Positions 1-8,427 are shown, counted from the first letter of the stretch. The stretch is 64,000 bases of DNA from Salibacterium lacus (GCF_042684865.1 NZ_JBHUML010000003.1:1-64000); one strand, 5' to 3'. The notes: generated by a model not told the origin, from the sequence alone. Program-made: numbers and translations.

Positions 1-53
1 ATCTGTAATGATCCAAAAGATCATTTGAATTGACAGACGCTTGACTTTCATTC

Positions 54-67
54 AATTTTCAAAGGGC
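54..67 (-). promoter_or_regulatory. boxA-like antitermination element of an rRNA leader
   Basis: Read on the minus strand this is TGCCCTTTGAAAAT, close to the boxA sequence found ahead of Bacillus 16S genes. It lies downstream of the rRNA-type promoter at 102-130, which points to a 16S rRNA gene just beyond the left edge. A perfect 7-bp inverted repeat at 7-25 follows and may be part of the 16S processing stalk. Confidence 0.6.
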
Positions 68-101
68 AGTTTGTCTGCCGCCTTTCAAAGCGACATACTC
101 A

Positions 102-130
102 ATCGTACCAACTCATTCAAACAGAGTCAA
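102..130 (-). promoter_or_regulatory. sigma-A promoter of an rRNA operon
   Basis: On the minus strand there is TTGACT, 17 nt, then TACGAT, preceded by an A/T-rich stretch resembling an UP element and followed by a boxA-like leader. The transcript would leave the window to the left. No terminator separates it from tRNA-Ile, so the tRNA array may also read into the rRNA genes. Confidence 0.7.
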
Positions 131-160
131 TACCTTATTTAAAATCTTTTTCTTTTTAAA

Positions 161-237
161 TGGTGGGCCTGAGTGGACTTGAACCACCGACCTCACGCTT
201 ATCAGGCGTGCGCTCTGACCGACTGAGCTACAGGCCC
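161..237 (-). tRNA. tRNA-Ile (GAT)
   Basis: Cloverleaf with a GGGCCTG acceptor arm, anticodon GAT, a GGTTCAA T-loop and an encoded CCA end. It is the last tRNA of the minus-strand cluster. Confidence 0.95.
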
Positions 238-296
238 CGGTTTCTGTTTCCGGGCATAAAAAAAGACAACCCGTTTTATTCAGTTGAAGAATAACA

Positions 297-370
297 TGGA
301 GCGGGTGATGGGAATCGAACCCACGACATCAGCTTGGAAGGCTGAGGTTTTACCACTAAACTACACCCGC
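297..370 (-). tRNA. tRNA-Gly (TCC)
   Basis: A 74-nt cloverleaf with a GCGGGTG acceptor arm, anticodon TCC in the CTTCCAA loop, and an encoded CCA. Confidence 0.95.
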
Positions 371-376
371 AGAAGA

Positions 377-453
377 TGGTCGGGAAGACAGGATTCGAAC
401 CTGCGACCCCTTGGTCCCAAACCAAGTGCTCTACCAAGCTGAGCTACTTCCCG
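377..453 (-). tRNA. tRNA-Pro (TGG)
   Basis: A 77-nt cloverleaf with a CGGGAAG acceptor arm, anticodon TGG and an encoded CCA. It is directly preceded on its own strand by a linker that recurs before tRNA-Asp. Confidence 0.95.
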
Positions 454-539
454 TTCTTTGAAAGAATAAACTGCGAATCTCTTCGTCAACTTTATTCTTA
501 TTGTCAATTTTTCATACAGTCTATGTATGCTGTATAAAA

Positions 540-616
540 TGGTGCGCCCGAGAGGACTTGAACCCCTAACCTTCTGATTCGTAGTCAGACGCTCTGTCCA
601 GTTGAGCTACGGGCGC
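540..616 (-). tRNA. tRNA-Arg (ACG)
   Basis: A 77-nt cloverleaf with a GCGCCCG acceptor arm, anticodon ACG (read as ICG after deamination) and an encoded CCA. Confidence 0.95.
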
Positions 617-621
617 TTTCA

Positions 622-709
<88 letters not shown>

Positions 710-728
710 GGATTTTTTATGGATAAAA

Positions 729-812
729 TGGTGCGGGCGGAGGGACTTGAACCCTCACGTCATAGACACTAGATCCTAAATCTAGCGCGTCTGCCGATTC
801 CGCCACACCCGC
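729..812 (-). tRNA. tRNA-Leu (TAG)
   Basis: An 84-nt class II tRNA with a variable arm, anticodon TAG in the TTTAGGA loop, and an encoded CCA. Confidence 0.95.
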
Positions 813-817
813 ATAGA

Positions 818-892
818 TGGCTGGGCTAGCTGGATTCGAACCAGCGCATCACGGAATCAAAATCCGATGCCTTACCGCTTGGCTATAGCCCA
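818..892 (-). tRNA. tRNA-Gln (TTG)
   Basis: A 75-nt cloverleaf with a TGGGCTA acceptor arm, anticodon TTG and an encoded CCA. Confidence 0.95.
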
Positions 893-913
893 TTCTTGTA
901 TGGAAATTTAAAA

Positions 914-989
914 TGGCGGGCCTGACGGGAATCGAACCCGCGATCTCCTGCGTGACAGGCAGGCATGTTAACCGCTACACCACAGGCCC
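914..989 (-). tRNA. tRNA-Asp (GTC)
   Basis: A 76-nt cloverleaf with a GGGCCTG acceptor arm, anticodon GTC and an encoded CCA. Its 5' side carries the same linker found before tRNA-Pro. Confidence 0.95.
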
Positions 990-1158
990 TTTTGAAAAGA
1001 ATAAACTGCGAATCTCTGAGTCAGCTGCACTTGTGTCATCAGGTCACGTACTTAGGTACGTCCCTTCTTCTGCTTTCCTGCTTCCCTGAACTTTCTAAAA
1101 GCAGGGAGACAATTCAGTATATCAGCTGGATTGGCGTTTATCAATGTTTTGTTTTAAA

Positions 1159-1234
1159 TGGTGGAGGGTGACGGGATCGAACCGCCGACCTCCTGCTTGT
1201 AAGGCAGATGCTCTCCCAGCTGAGCTAACCCTCC
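1159..1234 (-). tRNA. tRNA-Val (TAC)
   Basis: A 76-nt cloverleaf with a GGAGGGT acceptor arm, anticodon TAC and an encoded CCA. Confidence 0.95.
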
Positions 1235-1235
1235 G

Positions 1236-1310
1236 TGGTGACCCGTACGGGATTCGAACCCGTGTTACTGCCGTGAAAGGGCAGTGTCTTAACCACTTGA
1301 CCAACGGGCC
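1236..1310 (-). tRNA. tRNA-Glu (TTC)
   Basis: A 75-nt cloverleaf with a GGCCCGT acceptor arm, anticodon TTC and an encoded CCA. One nucleotide separates it from tRNA-Val. Confidence 0.95.
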
Positions 1311-1318
1311 GTTGTAGA

Positions 1319-1409
1319 TGGCGGAGAAGGAGGGATTTGAACCCTCGCGCCGCTTTCGCGACCTGCACCCTTAGCAGGGGTGTCCCTTCAGCCACTTGGG
1401 TACTTCTCC
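1319..1409 (-). tRNA. tRNA-Ser (GCT)
   Basis: A 91-nt class II tRNA with a long variable arm, anticodon GCT and an encoded CCA. Confidence 0.95.
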
Positions 1410-1410
1410 A

Positions 1411-1485
1411 TGGCTCCACAGGTAGGATTCGAACCTACGACCGATCGGTTAACAGCCGATAGCTCTACCACTGAGCTACTGTGGA
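1411..1485 (-). tRNA. tRNA-Asn (GTT)
   Basis: A 75-nt cloverleaf with a TCCACAG acceptor arm, anticodon GTT and an encoded CCA. It is the first gene of the tRNA operon, next to the promoter. Confidence 0.95.
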
Positions 1486-1521
1486 ATGTTTTGAAATACG
1501 CTGTCTTCAGCGACAAGATTC

Positions 1522-1550
1522 ATTGTATCGAATTCATTATGTAATGTCAA
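1522..1550 (-). promoter_or_regulatory. sigma-A promoter of the tRNA operon
   Basis: The minus strand shows TTGACA, 17 nt, TACAAT, a near-consensus promoter whose transcript would start about 30 nt before tRNA-Asn. Confidence 0.8.
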
Positions 1551-1656
1551 TGAGCTGTTTTAAATCGATTTTTCATCGAATTCCTTCAATATTCATTGAC
1601 TGCTGTGCTCCTGTGTGAAGCGACTTTTATAATATAACACGGGGTTTTAAAATTGG

Positions 1657-2118
1657 TCAAGGGGATTGATTTATTTTTTTCAACACACCGCCGCAGCGGC
1701 CGCATACGAACTTTTCCGTATTCACTCTACGCTTTCGCTTAAAAGCAGCGCCGCAGGATGAACACTCATAATAGTGAATGACGCGAGACTGATTTTTCTG
1801 ATCCGGCATCGAAGTGCAGTATCTTGCTCCGCCGACTTTCTCCAGCATTATTTTAAAATCTTTGTCCTTATGACGGTATCCTTTTCCTTCTATATGAAGA
1901 TGATAATGACACAGCTCATGCTTAATGATGGCTTTTAGTTCCTCTTTTCCAAACCGCTCGTAGTGTTTGGGATTTAATTCGATGTGGTGGGTGCCGAGCA
2001 TGTAGCGTCCACCGGTCGTCCGAAGTCTGTTGTTAAAGACGGCTTGATGCCTGAAAGGACGCTGAAAGAATGCAATCGACAGTTCTTCTGTCAGCTGCTG
2101 TAATTCCGATTGATTCAT
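1657..2118 (-). CDS. SprT-like zinc metalloprotease-family protein
   Basis: A 153-aa protein of the SprT-like family (YdcK in B. subtilis). The N-terminal part holds the zinc-protease signature HELCHYHLH, in the expected HExxH form, and the C-terminal 50 residues hold a zinc-ribbon with two CxxC pairs (CSSC and CGRC). Family members are thought to be metal-dependent proteases, but bacterial substrates are not established. The open frame extends 34 codons further upstream. The start at 2118 is chosen because a GAAAGAGAGG ribosome site precedes it and the length matches the family. It is divergent from cmpA, the neighbour also seen in B. subtilis. Confidence 0.85.
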   Translation of the reverse strand: MNQSELQQLTEELSIAFFQRPFRHQAVFNNRLRTTGGRYMLGTHHIELNPKHYERFGKEELKAIIKHELCHYHLHIEGKGYRHKDKDFKIMLEKVGGARYCTSMPDQKNQSRVIHYYECSSCGAAFKRKRRVNTEKFVCGRCGGVLKKINQSP

Positions 2119-2219
2119 ATTCTGCCTCTCTTTCCTGTCAATGTTGACAAACCCCCGCTCATATACATAAAAGACCAGTAATACTTTTCTTATTTTACGT
2201 GCCGAGGAGGGGATCCGCA

Positions 2220-2357
2220 ATGCCTGCCTGGTTTATGAAACAGATGAAAAAAGCTTTTCTTGAAAAAAACAGGCGCGAAGTCCGCATCCTGAATCAGTGT
2301 TGGTTTGATTATCTATGGAAACAAAAAAATACAGCGGGAGACAGTAAAAATTACTAA
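2220..2357 (+). CDS. cmpA: cortex morphogenetic protein CmpA
   Basis: A 45-aa reading frame behind a strong GGAGGGG ribosome site. It starts MPAWFMKQMKKAFLEKN and contains LNQCWF, closely resembling the short spore protein CmpA. In B. subtilis CmpA acts with ClpXP in quality control of spore-envelope assembly, removing defective SpoIVA. The location between the sprT-like gene and tex is the same as in B. subtilis, which supports the call. It is slightly longer than the roughly 37-aa relative because of a C-terminal tail. Its last codons overlap the terminator of the convergent tex gene. Its presence indicates that the organism makes endospores. Confidence 0.85.
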   Translation: MPAWFMKQMKKAFLEKNRREVRILNQCWFDYLWKQKNTAGDSKNY

Positions 2358-2369
2358 GTGCTCCCACTG
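2324..2369 (-). terminator. terminator of tex, overlapping the 3' end of cmpA
   Basis: A 9-bp stem with one G-U pair (CAGTGGGAG with CTCCCGCTG) has a loop that can itself form a small hairpin, and is followed on the minus strand by TATTTTTTT. Confidence 0.7.
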
Positions 2370-2379
2370 TGTTTTCCTT

Positions 2380-4569
2380 TTATGCTTCAGTCTGTTTGCC
2401 GGGTTCGATCATTGTGAGCGCAATCCGCCCTTTTTTCTGGTCTACCTCTTCCACCCATACTGTTACGACGTCTCCAACCGAGACTTCTTCCATCGGGTGT
2501 TTGATGAAACGGGAGGCCAGTTTTGAAATGTGGACAAGGCCGTCCTGTTTCACCCCTATATCCACAAACGCCCCAAAATCCACGACATTGCGCACCGTTC
2601 CCTGCAGCTCCATTCCTTTGGCAAGGTCGTCCATGCTCATCACGCTTTTTTTCAAAATCGGTGCCGCTAATTGATCACGGGGATCGCGGGTCGGGCGTTT
2701 CAGATCTTCAACAATATCCCGGAGAGTCGGCACCCCTGCATCCAGTTCTTCCGCCGCTTCACGCACATCCAGTTGATCCAGTTTTTCCTTTATATCAACT
2801 GATCCGGCATCTACGGCCTCTGCCTCTATCTGTTCAAGCAGCTTCCAGGCGGTACGGTAACTTTCCGGATGTATAGCCGTCCGGTCGAGAGGTTCCTCGC
2901 CGCCTTGGATCCGCAGGAAACCGGCAGCCTGTTCAAATGTTTTCGCCCCAAGCCGCGGTACTTTCTGCAGCTCTTTCCTATTCTTAAAAGAACCTTTCTC
3001 ATCTCGTGCCTGAATAATATTATCGGCTACCGCTTTTGACAGTCCGGACACGTATTGCAGCAGGCTTGACGATGCGCTGTTCACCTCGACCCCGACTTGG
3101 TTGACGGCTGTTTCCACCACAAATTTCAGGGATTCCTGCAGTCTGCTCTGGGAAACATCATGCTGGTACTGGCCGACTCCGACAGACTGTGGATCAATCT
3201 TCACAAGTTCAGCCAGCGGATCCTGCACACGTCTTGCAATCGACACCGCGCTCCGCTCTTCCACTTCAAGTTCCGGAAACTCTTCGCGTGCGAGCGGCGA
3301 TGCCGAGTAGACACTGGCTCCGGCTTCATTAACGATAAGGTAGGACGCATCCGTCTCAAGCTCTGGAATAACATCGGCGACAAACTGTTCTGTCTCCCGC
3401 GAAGCCGTGCCGTTGCCTACGACAATAATTTCCACTCCGTATCGTTTCACAAGTTCCTGTACTTTGGCTTTTGCTTTCTGCACTTCGTTTTTCGGTGGAA
3501 CCGGATAAATGACACCTACTTCCATCATTTTGCCCGTTTCATTTACGACAGCCAGTTTACAGCCGGTGCGGTAAGCAGGGTCGACTCCAAGAATGACTTT
3601 TCCTTTTACTGGAGGCTGGAGAAGCAGGTTCTTCAGGTTCTCCGAAAAAATATGAATCGCCTGTTCCTCCGCTTTTTCCGTTAATTCCTTGCGAAGTTCA
3701 CGTTCGATGGCAGGAGCAATTAAACGTTTATAAGCATCTTCGTATGATTCCTTCAAATATGGTACCGCCGGAGAACCAAAGCGCTGTATCACGTGTTTTT
3801 CAAGAAAAGAATAAACCGGATCTTCCGTCATCTGTATCGATACTTTCAGAACATCTTCTTTTTCCCCGCGGTTCATGGCAAGTACGCGGTGCGATGGAAC
3901 CTTGCGGATAGGTTCTTCATACTCGTAATACATTTCATAGATACCCTGCTCGTCCTCGGCTTTAGACTTTTTCGCTGCTGTCATACGACCCTGGCGGGAA
4001 GTGATCTCACGTATCTGCTTTCGTACCTCAGCATGGTCGGATATCCATTCCGCCATAATATCGCGGGCTCCCTGCAGGGCTTCTTCCACAGAGTGAACGC
4101 CCTGCTCCGGTGAGACAAACGGCGCAGCTTCAGCAGTAATGTCTCCTTCCCGCGGCTGCGAAAATATGTATTCGGCAAGAGGTTCAAGTCCTTTTTCTTT
4201 TGCTTTGACCGCTCTTGTTCTCCGTTTTTGACGATACGGCCGGTAAAGATCTTCCACTTCCTGGAGTTTTGCCGATGCTTCAATGGCACCTCGCAGGTCT
4301 TCTGTTAATTTGCCCTGTTCATCAATCAGACGTAGCACTTCCTGTTTACGGTCACTCAGCTGTTTTCCGTACTGCCATGCTTCCTGGACGTCGCGGATCT
4401 GTATTTCATCAGCGCCGCCGCTCTGTTCTTTCCGGTAGCGGGCAATAAACGGTACCGTATTCCCTTCTTCAAGAAGCTCGATAATATTGTGCACCGCATC
4501 CCGGCGAAGTTTCACATCATTTGTGATATGTTCCAGTAAAACATTCTGAGTTTCTTCCGACATTGTCAT
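2380..4569 (-). CDS. tex: Tex-family RNA-binding transcription accessory protein
   Basis: A 729-aa Tex protein (YdcI in B. subtilis). Domain order is the N-terminal Tex helical region, a YqgF/RNase H-like fold near residues 310-440 (begins ILGVDPAYRTGCK), a helix-hairpin-helix segment near 490-560 (VNSASSSLLQYVSGLS and following), and a C-terminal S1 domain near 640-710 (GTVRNVVDFGAFVDIG). The family binds RNA and influences transcription and toxin expression, but its exact role in Bacillus is unclear. Two earlier starts exist. The start at 4569 follows an AAAGGGG site about 10 nt away, whereas the ATG at 4599 lacks one. It lies downstream of rsbX but is separated from it by a terminator. Confidence 0.92.
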   Translation of the reverse strand: MTMSEETQNVLLEHITNDVKLRRDAVHNIIELLEEGNTVPFIARYRKEQSGGADEIQIRDVQEAWQYGKQLSDRKQEVLRLIDEQGKLTEDLRGAIEASAKLQEVEDLYRPYRQKRRTRAVKAKEKGLEPLAEYIFSQPREGDITAEAAPFVSPEQGVHSVEEALQGARDIMAEWISDHAEVRKQIREITSRQGRMTAAKKSKAEDEQGIYEMYYEYEEPIRKVPSHRVLAMNRGEKEDVLKVSIQMTEDPVYSFLEKHVIQRFGSPAVPYLKESYEDAYKRLIAPAIERELRKELTEKAEEQAIHIFSENLKNLLLQPPVKGKVILGVDPAYRTGCKLAVVNETGKMMEVGVIYPVPPKNEVQKAKAKVQELVKRYGVEIIVVGNGTASRETEQFVADVIPELETDASYLIVNEAGASVYSASPLAREEFPELEVEERSAVSIARRVQDPLAELVKIDPQSVGVGQYQHDVSQSRLQESLKFVVETAVNQVGVEVNSASSSLLQYVSGLSKAVADNIIQARDEKGSFKNRKELQKVPRLGAKTFEQAAGFLRIQGGEEPLDRTAIHPESYRTAWKLLEQIEAEAVDAGSVDIKEKLDQLDVREAAEELDAGVPTLRDIVEDLKRPTRDPRDQLAAPILKKSVMSMDDLAKGMELQGTVRNVVDFGAFVDIGVKQDGLVHISKLASRFIKHPMEEVSVGDVVTVWVEEVDQKKGRIALTMIEPGKQTEA

Positions 4570-4641
4570 GTGTCTGCTGCCCCTTTCTTTCCCTGCCATT
4601 CTTTTCTATCATAACATGAATGACTTACGTTAACGTTTCAT

Positions 4642-4670
4642 AAAAAAAGAGCCGCTGCGGGGCGGGCTCT
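4642..4670 (-). terminator. terminator of the sigB operon
   Basis: On the minus strand AGAGCC and GGCTCT flank a GC-rich loop and are followed by seven T residues, just after the rsbX stop. Confidence 0.8.
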
Positions 4671-4672
4671 CC

Positions 4673-5284
4673 TCATATAATATGTCCTATGACAACAGTT
4701 ATATCATCATTTTGCTGCTGTGCCTTTTCCGAAAAATACTGAATGGATGCCCCGGGAGAGGTGGAATGTTTCATCGTTTCCCGTTCGCACTTTGACATCA
4801 TGATGCCGTCAGAATGCATGACAAAGTGACTCCCCTGCTCTATTGGGAATTTTTGTATCCGGTAACTGCATGTACGGCCGGAAAGATACCCTGGTGCCGG
4901 CATCGGACGTTTTAATTCACCATCAGCCGAAAACAGATACGTTTCCACGTTCCCGATGTTGCCATAAATCATTTCACCAGAGTGAAAATCGGCTTTCAAA
5001 ACCGTCATGACCACACCGCGCTCTTGAAAAAGTTCCCGGTTGCACTGCTGAAGTATCGTTTCAATACGGTGGCCGTGATATGTACGCACCACGTCCATCG
5101 CGATTAACGCGGACCGGCGCGCCGGTTCTCCACTTCCAAGTCCATCAGCTAAAGCACAGAGAAAATACGATTCAGTCTCTATCGTCACATAGGCGTCCCC
5201 GCAGCATCCAGCTCCTTGTTTTTCCTGCTGGAACGCTGCAATTTCAACCTTTGCATGTGTTTGATTTTCAATCATCATAGACAC
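4673..5284 (-). CDS. rsbX: RsbX serine phosphatase
   Basis: A 203-aa PP2C-type (SpoIIE-like) phosphatase. In the SigB pathway RsbX dephosphorylates RsbS and RsbR in the stressosome and resets the system after stress. Visible family features are CALADGLGSGEPA near residue 45, carrying the metal-binding Asp, and the VMHSDGI segment near 155. The length matches the B. subtilis protein. The start overlaps the end of sigB by 10 nt. ATG codons at 5278 and 5275 are alternative starts. It is the last gene of the operon before the terminator. Confidence 0.93.
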   Translation of the reverse strand: MSMMIENQTHAKVEIAAFQQEKQGAGCCGDAYVTIETESYFLCALADGLGSGEPARRSALIAMDVVRTYHGHRIETILQQCNRELFQERGVVMTVLKADFHSGEMIYGNIGNVETYLFSADGELKRPMPAPGYLSGRTCSYRIQKFPIEQGSHFVMHSDGIMMSKCERETMKHSTSPGASIQYFSEKAQQQNDDITVVIGHII

Positions 5285-6078
5285 TCCGATGGTTCCACTC
5301 TGATGGAATCTCTTAATTTCTGCAAAGCCCGGCGCTGCAGACGGGATACGTGCATCTGGGAAATGCCGAGCTGCTCTCCTGTCTCTTTTTGGCTGAGGTT
5401 GTCAAAATAGGTGCATTGAAGAATTTCTTTTTCCCGGTCCGTAAGCACGGTGAAAGCTTTCTCAAGAAGGAGGTGTTGATCCGTTTTTTCGTACCCTTCC
5501 TCGGTTGAACCGACAAGATCAAGCAACGTAACGGCACTGCCTTCCTGATCCGCTTCAATGGACCGGTCCACCGACAGAGCCTGGTAACTTTTGCCCATCT
5601 CCATCGTTTCCAGTACTTCTTCCTCACTTACCTCCAGATAGGTCGCAATTTCTTCCACCTGCGGAGAACGCTGCAGGTCACTGGTCAAGTCTTCCACGGC
5701 CTTCTTAATCCGCGGTCCGAGCTCCTTGATTCTCCTTGGGACATGGACACTCCACGTTTTGTCACGTATAAAGCGTTTAATCTCCCCGACAATGGTAGGG
5801 ACAGCAAAGGATTCAAAACTGCGGTTATAGGAGGCATCAAAACGACGAAGAGCTGCCAGAAGGCCGATCATCCCAACCTGGTATAAATCATCGTCATGGT
5901 CCTGTCCACGCGAAAATTTACGCGCCAGAGACTGGACCAGCTGCTCAAAGTGCTTTACCAGCTTGGTCTGAACTTCTTCCGTTGGGTTTTCCTGAAACTG
6001 GCGTATCCATTCGTAAATTTCTTCATTATCCTGATCATTGCTGCTTTTGTGCGTTTGTTTCTGGGATTCCGTTGACAT
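5275..6078 (-). CDS. sigB: general stress sigma factor SigB
   Basis: A 267-aa sigma factor of the SigB group. Region 2 contains DDLYQVGMIGLLAALRRFD near residue 65, region 3 follows, and region 4 has an HTH near 220-255 (LSQKETGEQLGISQMHVSRL). It directs the general stress regulon and is held inactive by RsbW. The ATG five codons upstream of the chosen start has its ribosome site abutting it. The one at 6078 has GGGAGGG six nt away. Its start lies inside rsbW by 44 nt, an overlap that suggests translational coupling of sigma factor and anti-sigma factor. Confidence 0.95.
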   Translation of the reverse strand: MSTESQKQTHKSSNDQDNEEIYEWIRQFQENPTEEVQTKLVKHFEQLVQSLARKFSRGQDHDDDLYQVGMIGLLAALRRFDASYNRSFESFAVPTIVGEIKRFIRDKTWSVHVPRRIKELGPRIKKAVEDLTSDLQRSPQVEEIATYLEVSEEEVLETMEMGKSYQALSVDRSIEADQEGSAVTLLDLVGSTEEGYEKTDQHLLLEKAFTVLTDREKEILQCTYFDNLSQKETGEQLGISQMHVSRLQRRALQKLRDSIRVEPSECL

Positions 6079-6529
6079 TGTGTTCCCTCCCATCTCCTTG
6101 CAGGAACTTCGTCATCACAATGGCGACTCCTTTTTCTCCGTTAATTTCGACTTCATCCATTAAGGAGTCTATCAGAAAGAGCCCCAAACCTCCTTCCTTC
6201 ATATCTTCAATAGGTTTGGCTGCATCAACCGGACCAAGTCCTTTTTTCATATTCTCCATATCAAAACTCTGTCCCCGGTCTGCGATCACAATTTCGATTT
6301 TGTCCCGGTAAATGTCGCAGATTATCCGGATAAATCCATCTTCTTCATATGCGTGGTCGACAACGTTCGTACAAGCTTCGGCCACCGCTACTTTTAAATC
6401 TTCAATGTCATCATAGGAATATCCGGCACGACTTGCAATACCGGAAACCGTAAGCCTTGCCACACCTACATATTCAGCCCGCGCCGGGATTTTCATTTCG
6501 ATGTGGTCCAATCTATTTTTATCCATCAC
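6035..6529 (-). CDS. rsbW: anti-sigma-B factor and RsbV kinase RsbW
   Basis: A 164-aa GHKL-type kinase. The N-box AVAEACTNVVDHA near residue 45 and the glycine-rich GGLGLFLI segment near 120 form the ATP site. RsbW binds SigB in unstressed cells and phosphorylates RsbV. When RsbV is dephosphorylated, RsbW switches partner and releases SigB. The start overlaps the rsbV stop by 4 nt, and the 3' end overlaps the sigB start. Confidence 0.95.
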   Translation of the reverse strand: MMDKNRLDHIEMKIPARAEYVGVARLTVSGIASRAGYSYDDIEDLKVAVAEACTNVVDHAYEEDGFIRIICDIYRDKIEIVIADRGQSFDMENMKKGLGPVDAAKPIEDMKEGGLGLFLIDSLMDEVEINGEKGVAIVMTKFLQGDGREHNVNGIPETNAQKQQ

Positions 6530-6852
6530 TGGGCTTCCTCCTCTTCTTCGATGTCCATCACTTCATCTAAACCAGTAATAGAAAACAATCGTTTCACACG
6601 TTCATTCAGTCCCGTCAGCTGGAGTGAACTGCCGTTGCTGTTGGCTGATTTAAGCGCTCCGATAAAAATTCCGAGCCCGGTGCTGTCAATGTAATCAACC
6701 CCTTTTAAATCCACAACAATATCGGCGCCTTCTTTTTCCGTGAGTGGAAGAAGGGATTCACGGAGCTGCGCAGCCGTGTAAGCGTCTATTTCTCCACCGA
6801 CAAACAACACGGTTTTCCCGTCCAGCTCTTCTGTTCGGATATCAAGGTTCAT
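6526..6852 (-). CDS. rsbV: anti-anti-sigma factor RsbV
   Basis: A 108-aa single STAS-domain protein. The phosphorylatable Ser lies in DYIDSTGLGIF near residue 56, the usual RsbV site. When dephosphorylated by RsbU it captures RsbW. The open frame extends 25 codons upstream, but the start at 6852 has a perfect AGGAGGT site and matches family length. A SigB-type promoter lies upstream at 6956-6981, so rsbV, rsbW, sigB and rsbX can be autoregulated. Confidence 0.95.
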   Translation of the reverse strand: MNLDIRTEELDGKTVLFVGGEIDAYTAAQLRESLLPLTEKEGADIVVDLKGVDYIDSTGLGIFIGALKSANSNGSSLQLTGLNERVKRLFSITGLDEVMDIEEEEEAQ

Positions 6853-6955
6853 AAAGGTACCTCCTATAATCAAGCCAAAAGATGATATTCTTATATTTAA
6901 ACGTTTGCTTATGACGTAAAAGTACAACCAGGTCTTTCGTACTCTAGCTGTTTTG

Positions 6956-6981
6956 TTTCCCCTGTGTTTTCTTATTTAAAC
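6956..6981 (-). promoter_or_regulatory. SigB-dependent autoregulatory promoter before rsbV
   Basis: The minus strand reads GTTTAA, 14 nt, GGGAAA, which fits the SigB consensus GTTTAA-N12-15-GGGWAW. The -35 element overlaps the rsbU stop codon. B. subtilis has an equivalent internal promoter at this position. Confidence 0.75.
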
Positions 6982-7989
6982 CTCTCTTCTCAAAATGACC
7001 AGGGAAAAATCATCACGCAGGCGGAATCCCTGTAATCTTTCCAGCTGATAAAACACATTGTTGACAATCTCCTGTGCGGAAAGATGGCTGTAGTTCCGGA
7101 TCATGCGGGTCAATTCTTCTCTTTCAATAAAACCTTCATCCGTCCGGCATTCGGTCACCCCGTCGGAAAGCAGGACGATAAAGTCACCTGCTTCTACTCT
7201 TTTATGGTATTCCCGGAATCTTGTATCCCTATCCAGGCCAAGTACCAGCCCTTTGGCATAAAGATCTTCAAACCGGTCCTCCGCATGATTGTAAAACAGC
7301 CCCGGTTCGTGGCCGGCACCTGAATAATAAAAATGATGTACACGCGGATCATAAGACCCATACATCATTGTAATAAACATATTGGAAGCAACATTACGCT
7401 CTACCACTCTGTTGAGATTTTCCAGTAAAGCCCCCGGCTGCAGTCTTTGTTCCGGAAGACTGTCCATACCGTACTTGATCATCGACATACAGAGAGCAGC
7501 CGGCACTCCTTTCCCGATAATATCGGCAATCGCCACCCCGATGCAGCCATTATCATCTTTGACAAAATGATAATAGTCCCCGCTCATTTTTGAAGCGGGG
7601 ACACTGATTACACCGATATCAATATCATCCACTTCAGGTATCTCATCCGGCAGAAATGTCTGCTGCATGTTCGCCGCCACATTAATTTCGGATTCCAGTT
7701 CTTTCTGTTTATCTCTTAATATCTGGTGTTCCCGGTAAGCCATTCCGTATCCCATCATAATTTCAATTAAAAAATCAAAGGAATCACGCGCGCCCTGCGG
7801 GAGATTCGGATAAAACTGCTCCAGGGCTTCAATGTGAAGACTGACTACTTCTTCCGGGGAAATCTGGTTTTCCAGCACTTTTTTGCTGAATTGTTGTGCC
7901 TGGTATAGTCCTGTTTCATTTTTTTCCTGTAGATAGGTACGCAGTATATTTACATACTGTTCCTGCATCAAACGGTAAGCATCAGCCAA
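6976..7989 (-). CDS. rsbU: RsbU phosphatase acting on RsbV-P
   Basis: A 337-aa protein with an N-terminal RsbT-binding helical domain (residues 1-85), a short coiled segment, and a C-terminal SpoIIE/PP2C phosphatase domain (about 120-335). Metal-ligand segments are GDYYHFV, VAIADIIGKGVPAAL and LLSDGVTE. RsbT released from the stressosome activates it to dephosphorylate RsbV. Its length is almost the same as the B. subtilis protein. It lies 18 nt after rsbT. Confidence 0.95.
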   Translation of the reverse strand: MADAYRLMQEQYVNILRTYLQEKNETGLYQAQQFSKKVLENQISPEEVVSLHIEALEQFYPNLPQGARDSFDFLIEIMMGYGMAYREHQILRDKQKELESEINVAANMQQTFLPDEIPEVDDIDIGVISVPASKMSGDYYHFVKDDNGCIGVAIADIIGKGVPAALCMSMIKYGMDSLPEQRLQPGALLENLNRVVERNVASNMFITMMYGSYDPRVHHFYYSGAGHEPGLFYNHAEDRFEDLYAKGLVLGLDRDTRFREYHKRVEAGDFIVLLSDGVTECRTDEGFIEREELTRMIRNYSHLSAQEIVNNVFYQLERLQGFRLRDDFSLVILRREV

Positions 7990-8007
7990 AATCCAATCCC
8001 CCCAACG

Positions 8008-8427
8008 TTAACGAAGCCATTTTATTGTTGTGATTTCTGTTCCTTCCCCGGCGACCGAGTCGATATCAAATTCATCCATCAGCCGCTTCACTCCCGGAAG
8101 TCCGGCACCCAGCCCCCCTGAGGTGGTATATCCGTCTTCCATAACTTCCCGGATGCTTTTAATCCCGGGGCCCTGGTCTTTTGCGACTATCTTCAGCCCT
8201 CGTTTGGCTCCTCCGGTTTCTTTTCCTTCGATCCCTTCGAGCACAATTTCACCTTTTTCCGCATACAGGTATATGTTTCGGGCGAGTTCTGAGATAGCGG
8301 TAGTGATCCTTGCCTGGTCCACTCCTGCAAATCCCAGTTCTTTTGCGAGGTTCCGTCCTGCCTGTCTCGCCGAAACAATGCCCCATTCACTGTGTACTTC
8401 AACGTTGGATTGAACACTCATCTTCAT
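8008..8427 (-). CDS. rsbT: stressosome switch kinase RsbT
   Basis: A 139-aa GHKL kinase. The N-box ARITTAISELARNIYLYA near residue 42, the DQGPGI motif near 88 and the GLGAGLPGVKRLMDEF segment are all typical of RsbT. It phosphorylates RsbS and RsbR in the stressosome and is then released to activate RsbU. Its start overlaps the rsbS stop in an ATGA. ATG codons at residues 1 and 3 are both possible starts. Confidence 0.95.
   Translation of the reverse strand: MKMSVQSNVEVHSEWGIVSARQAGRNLAKELGFAGVDQARITTAISELARNIYLYAEKGEIVLEGIEGKETGGAKRGLKIVAKDQGPGIKSIREVMEDGYTTSGGLGAGLPGVKRLMDEFDIDSVAGEGTEITTIKWLR

Noticed and set aside
965..1419. Short frames across the tRNA cluster
   Set aside because: They translate tRNA genes and have no ribosome sites.
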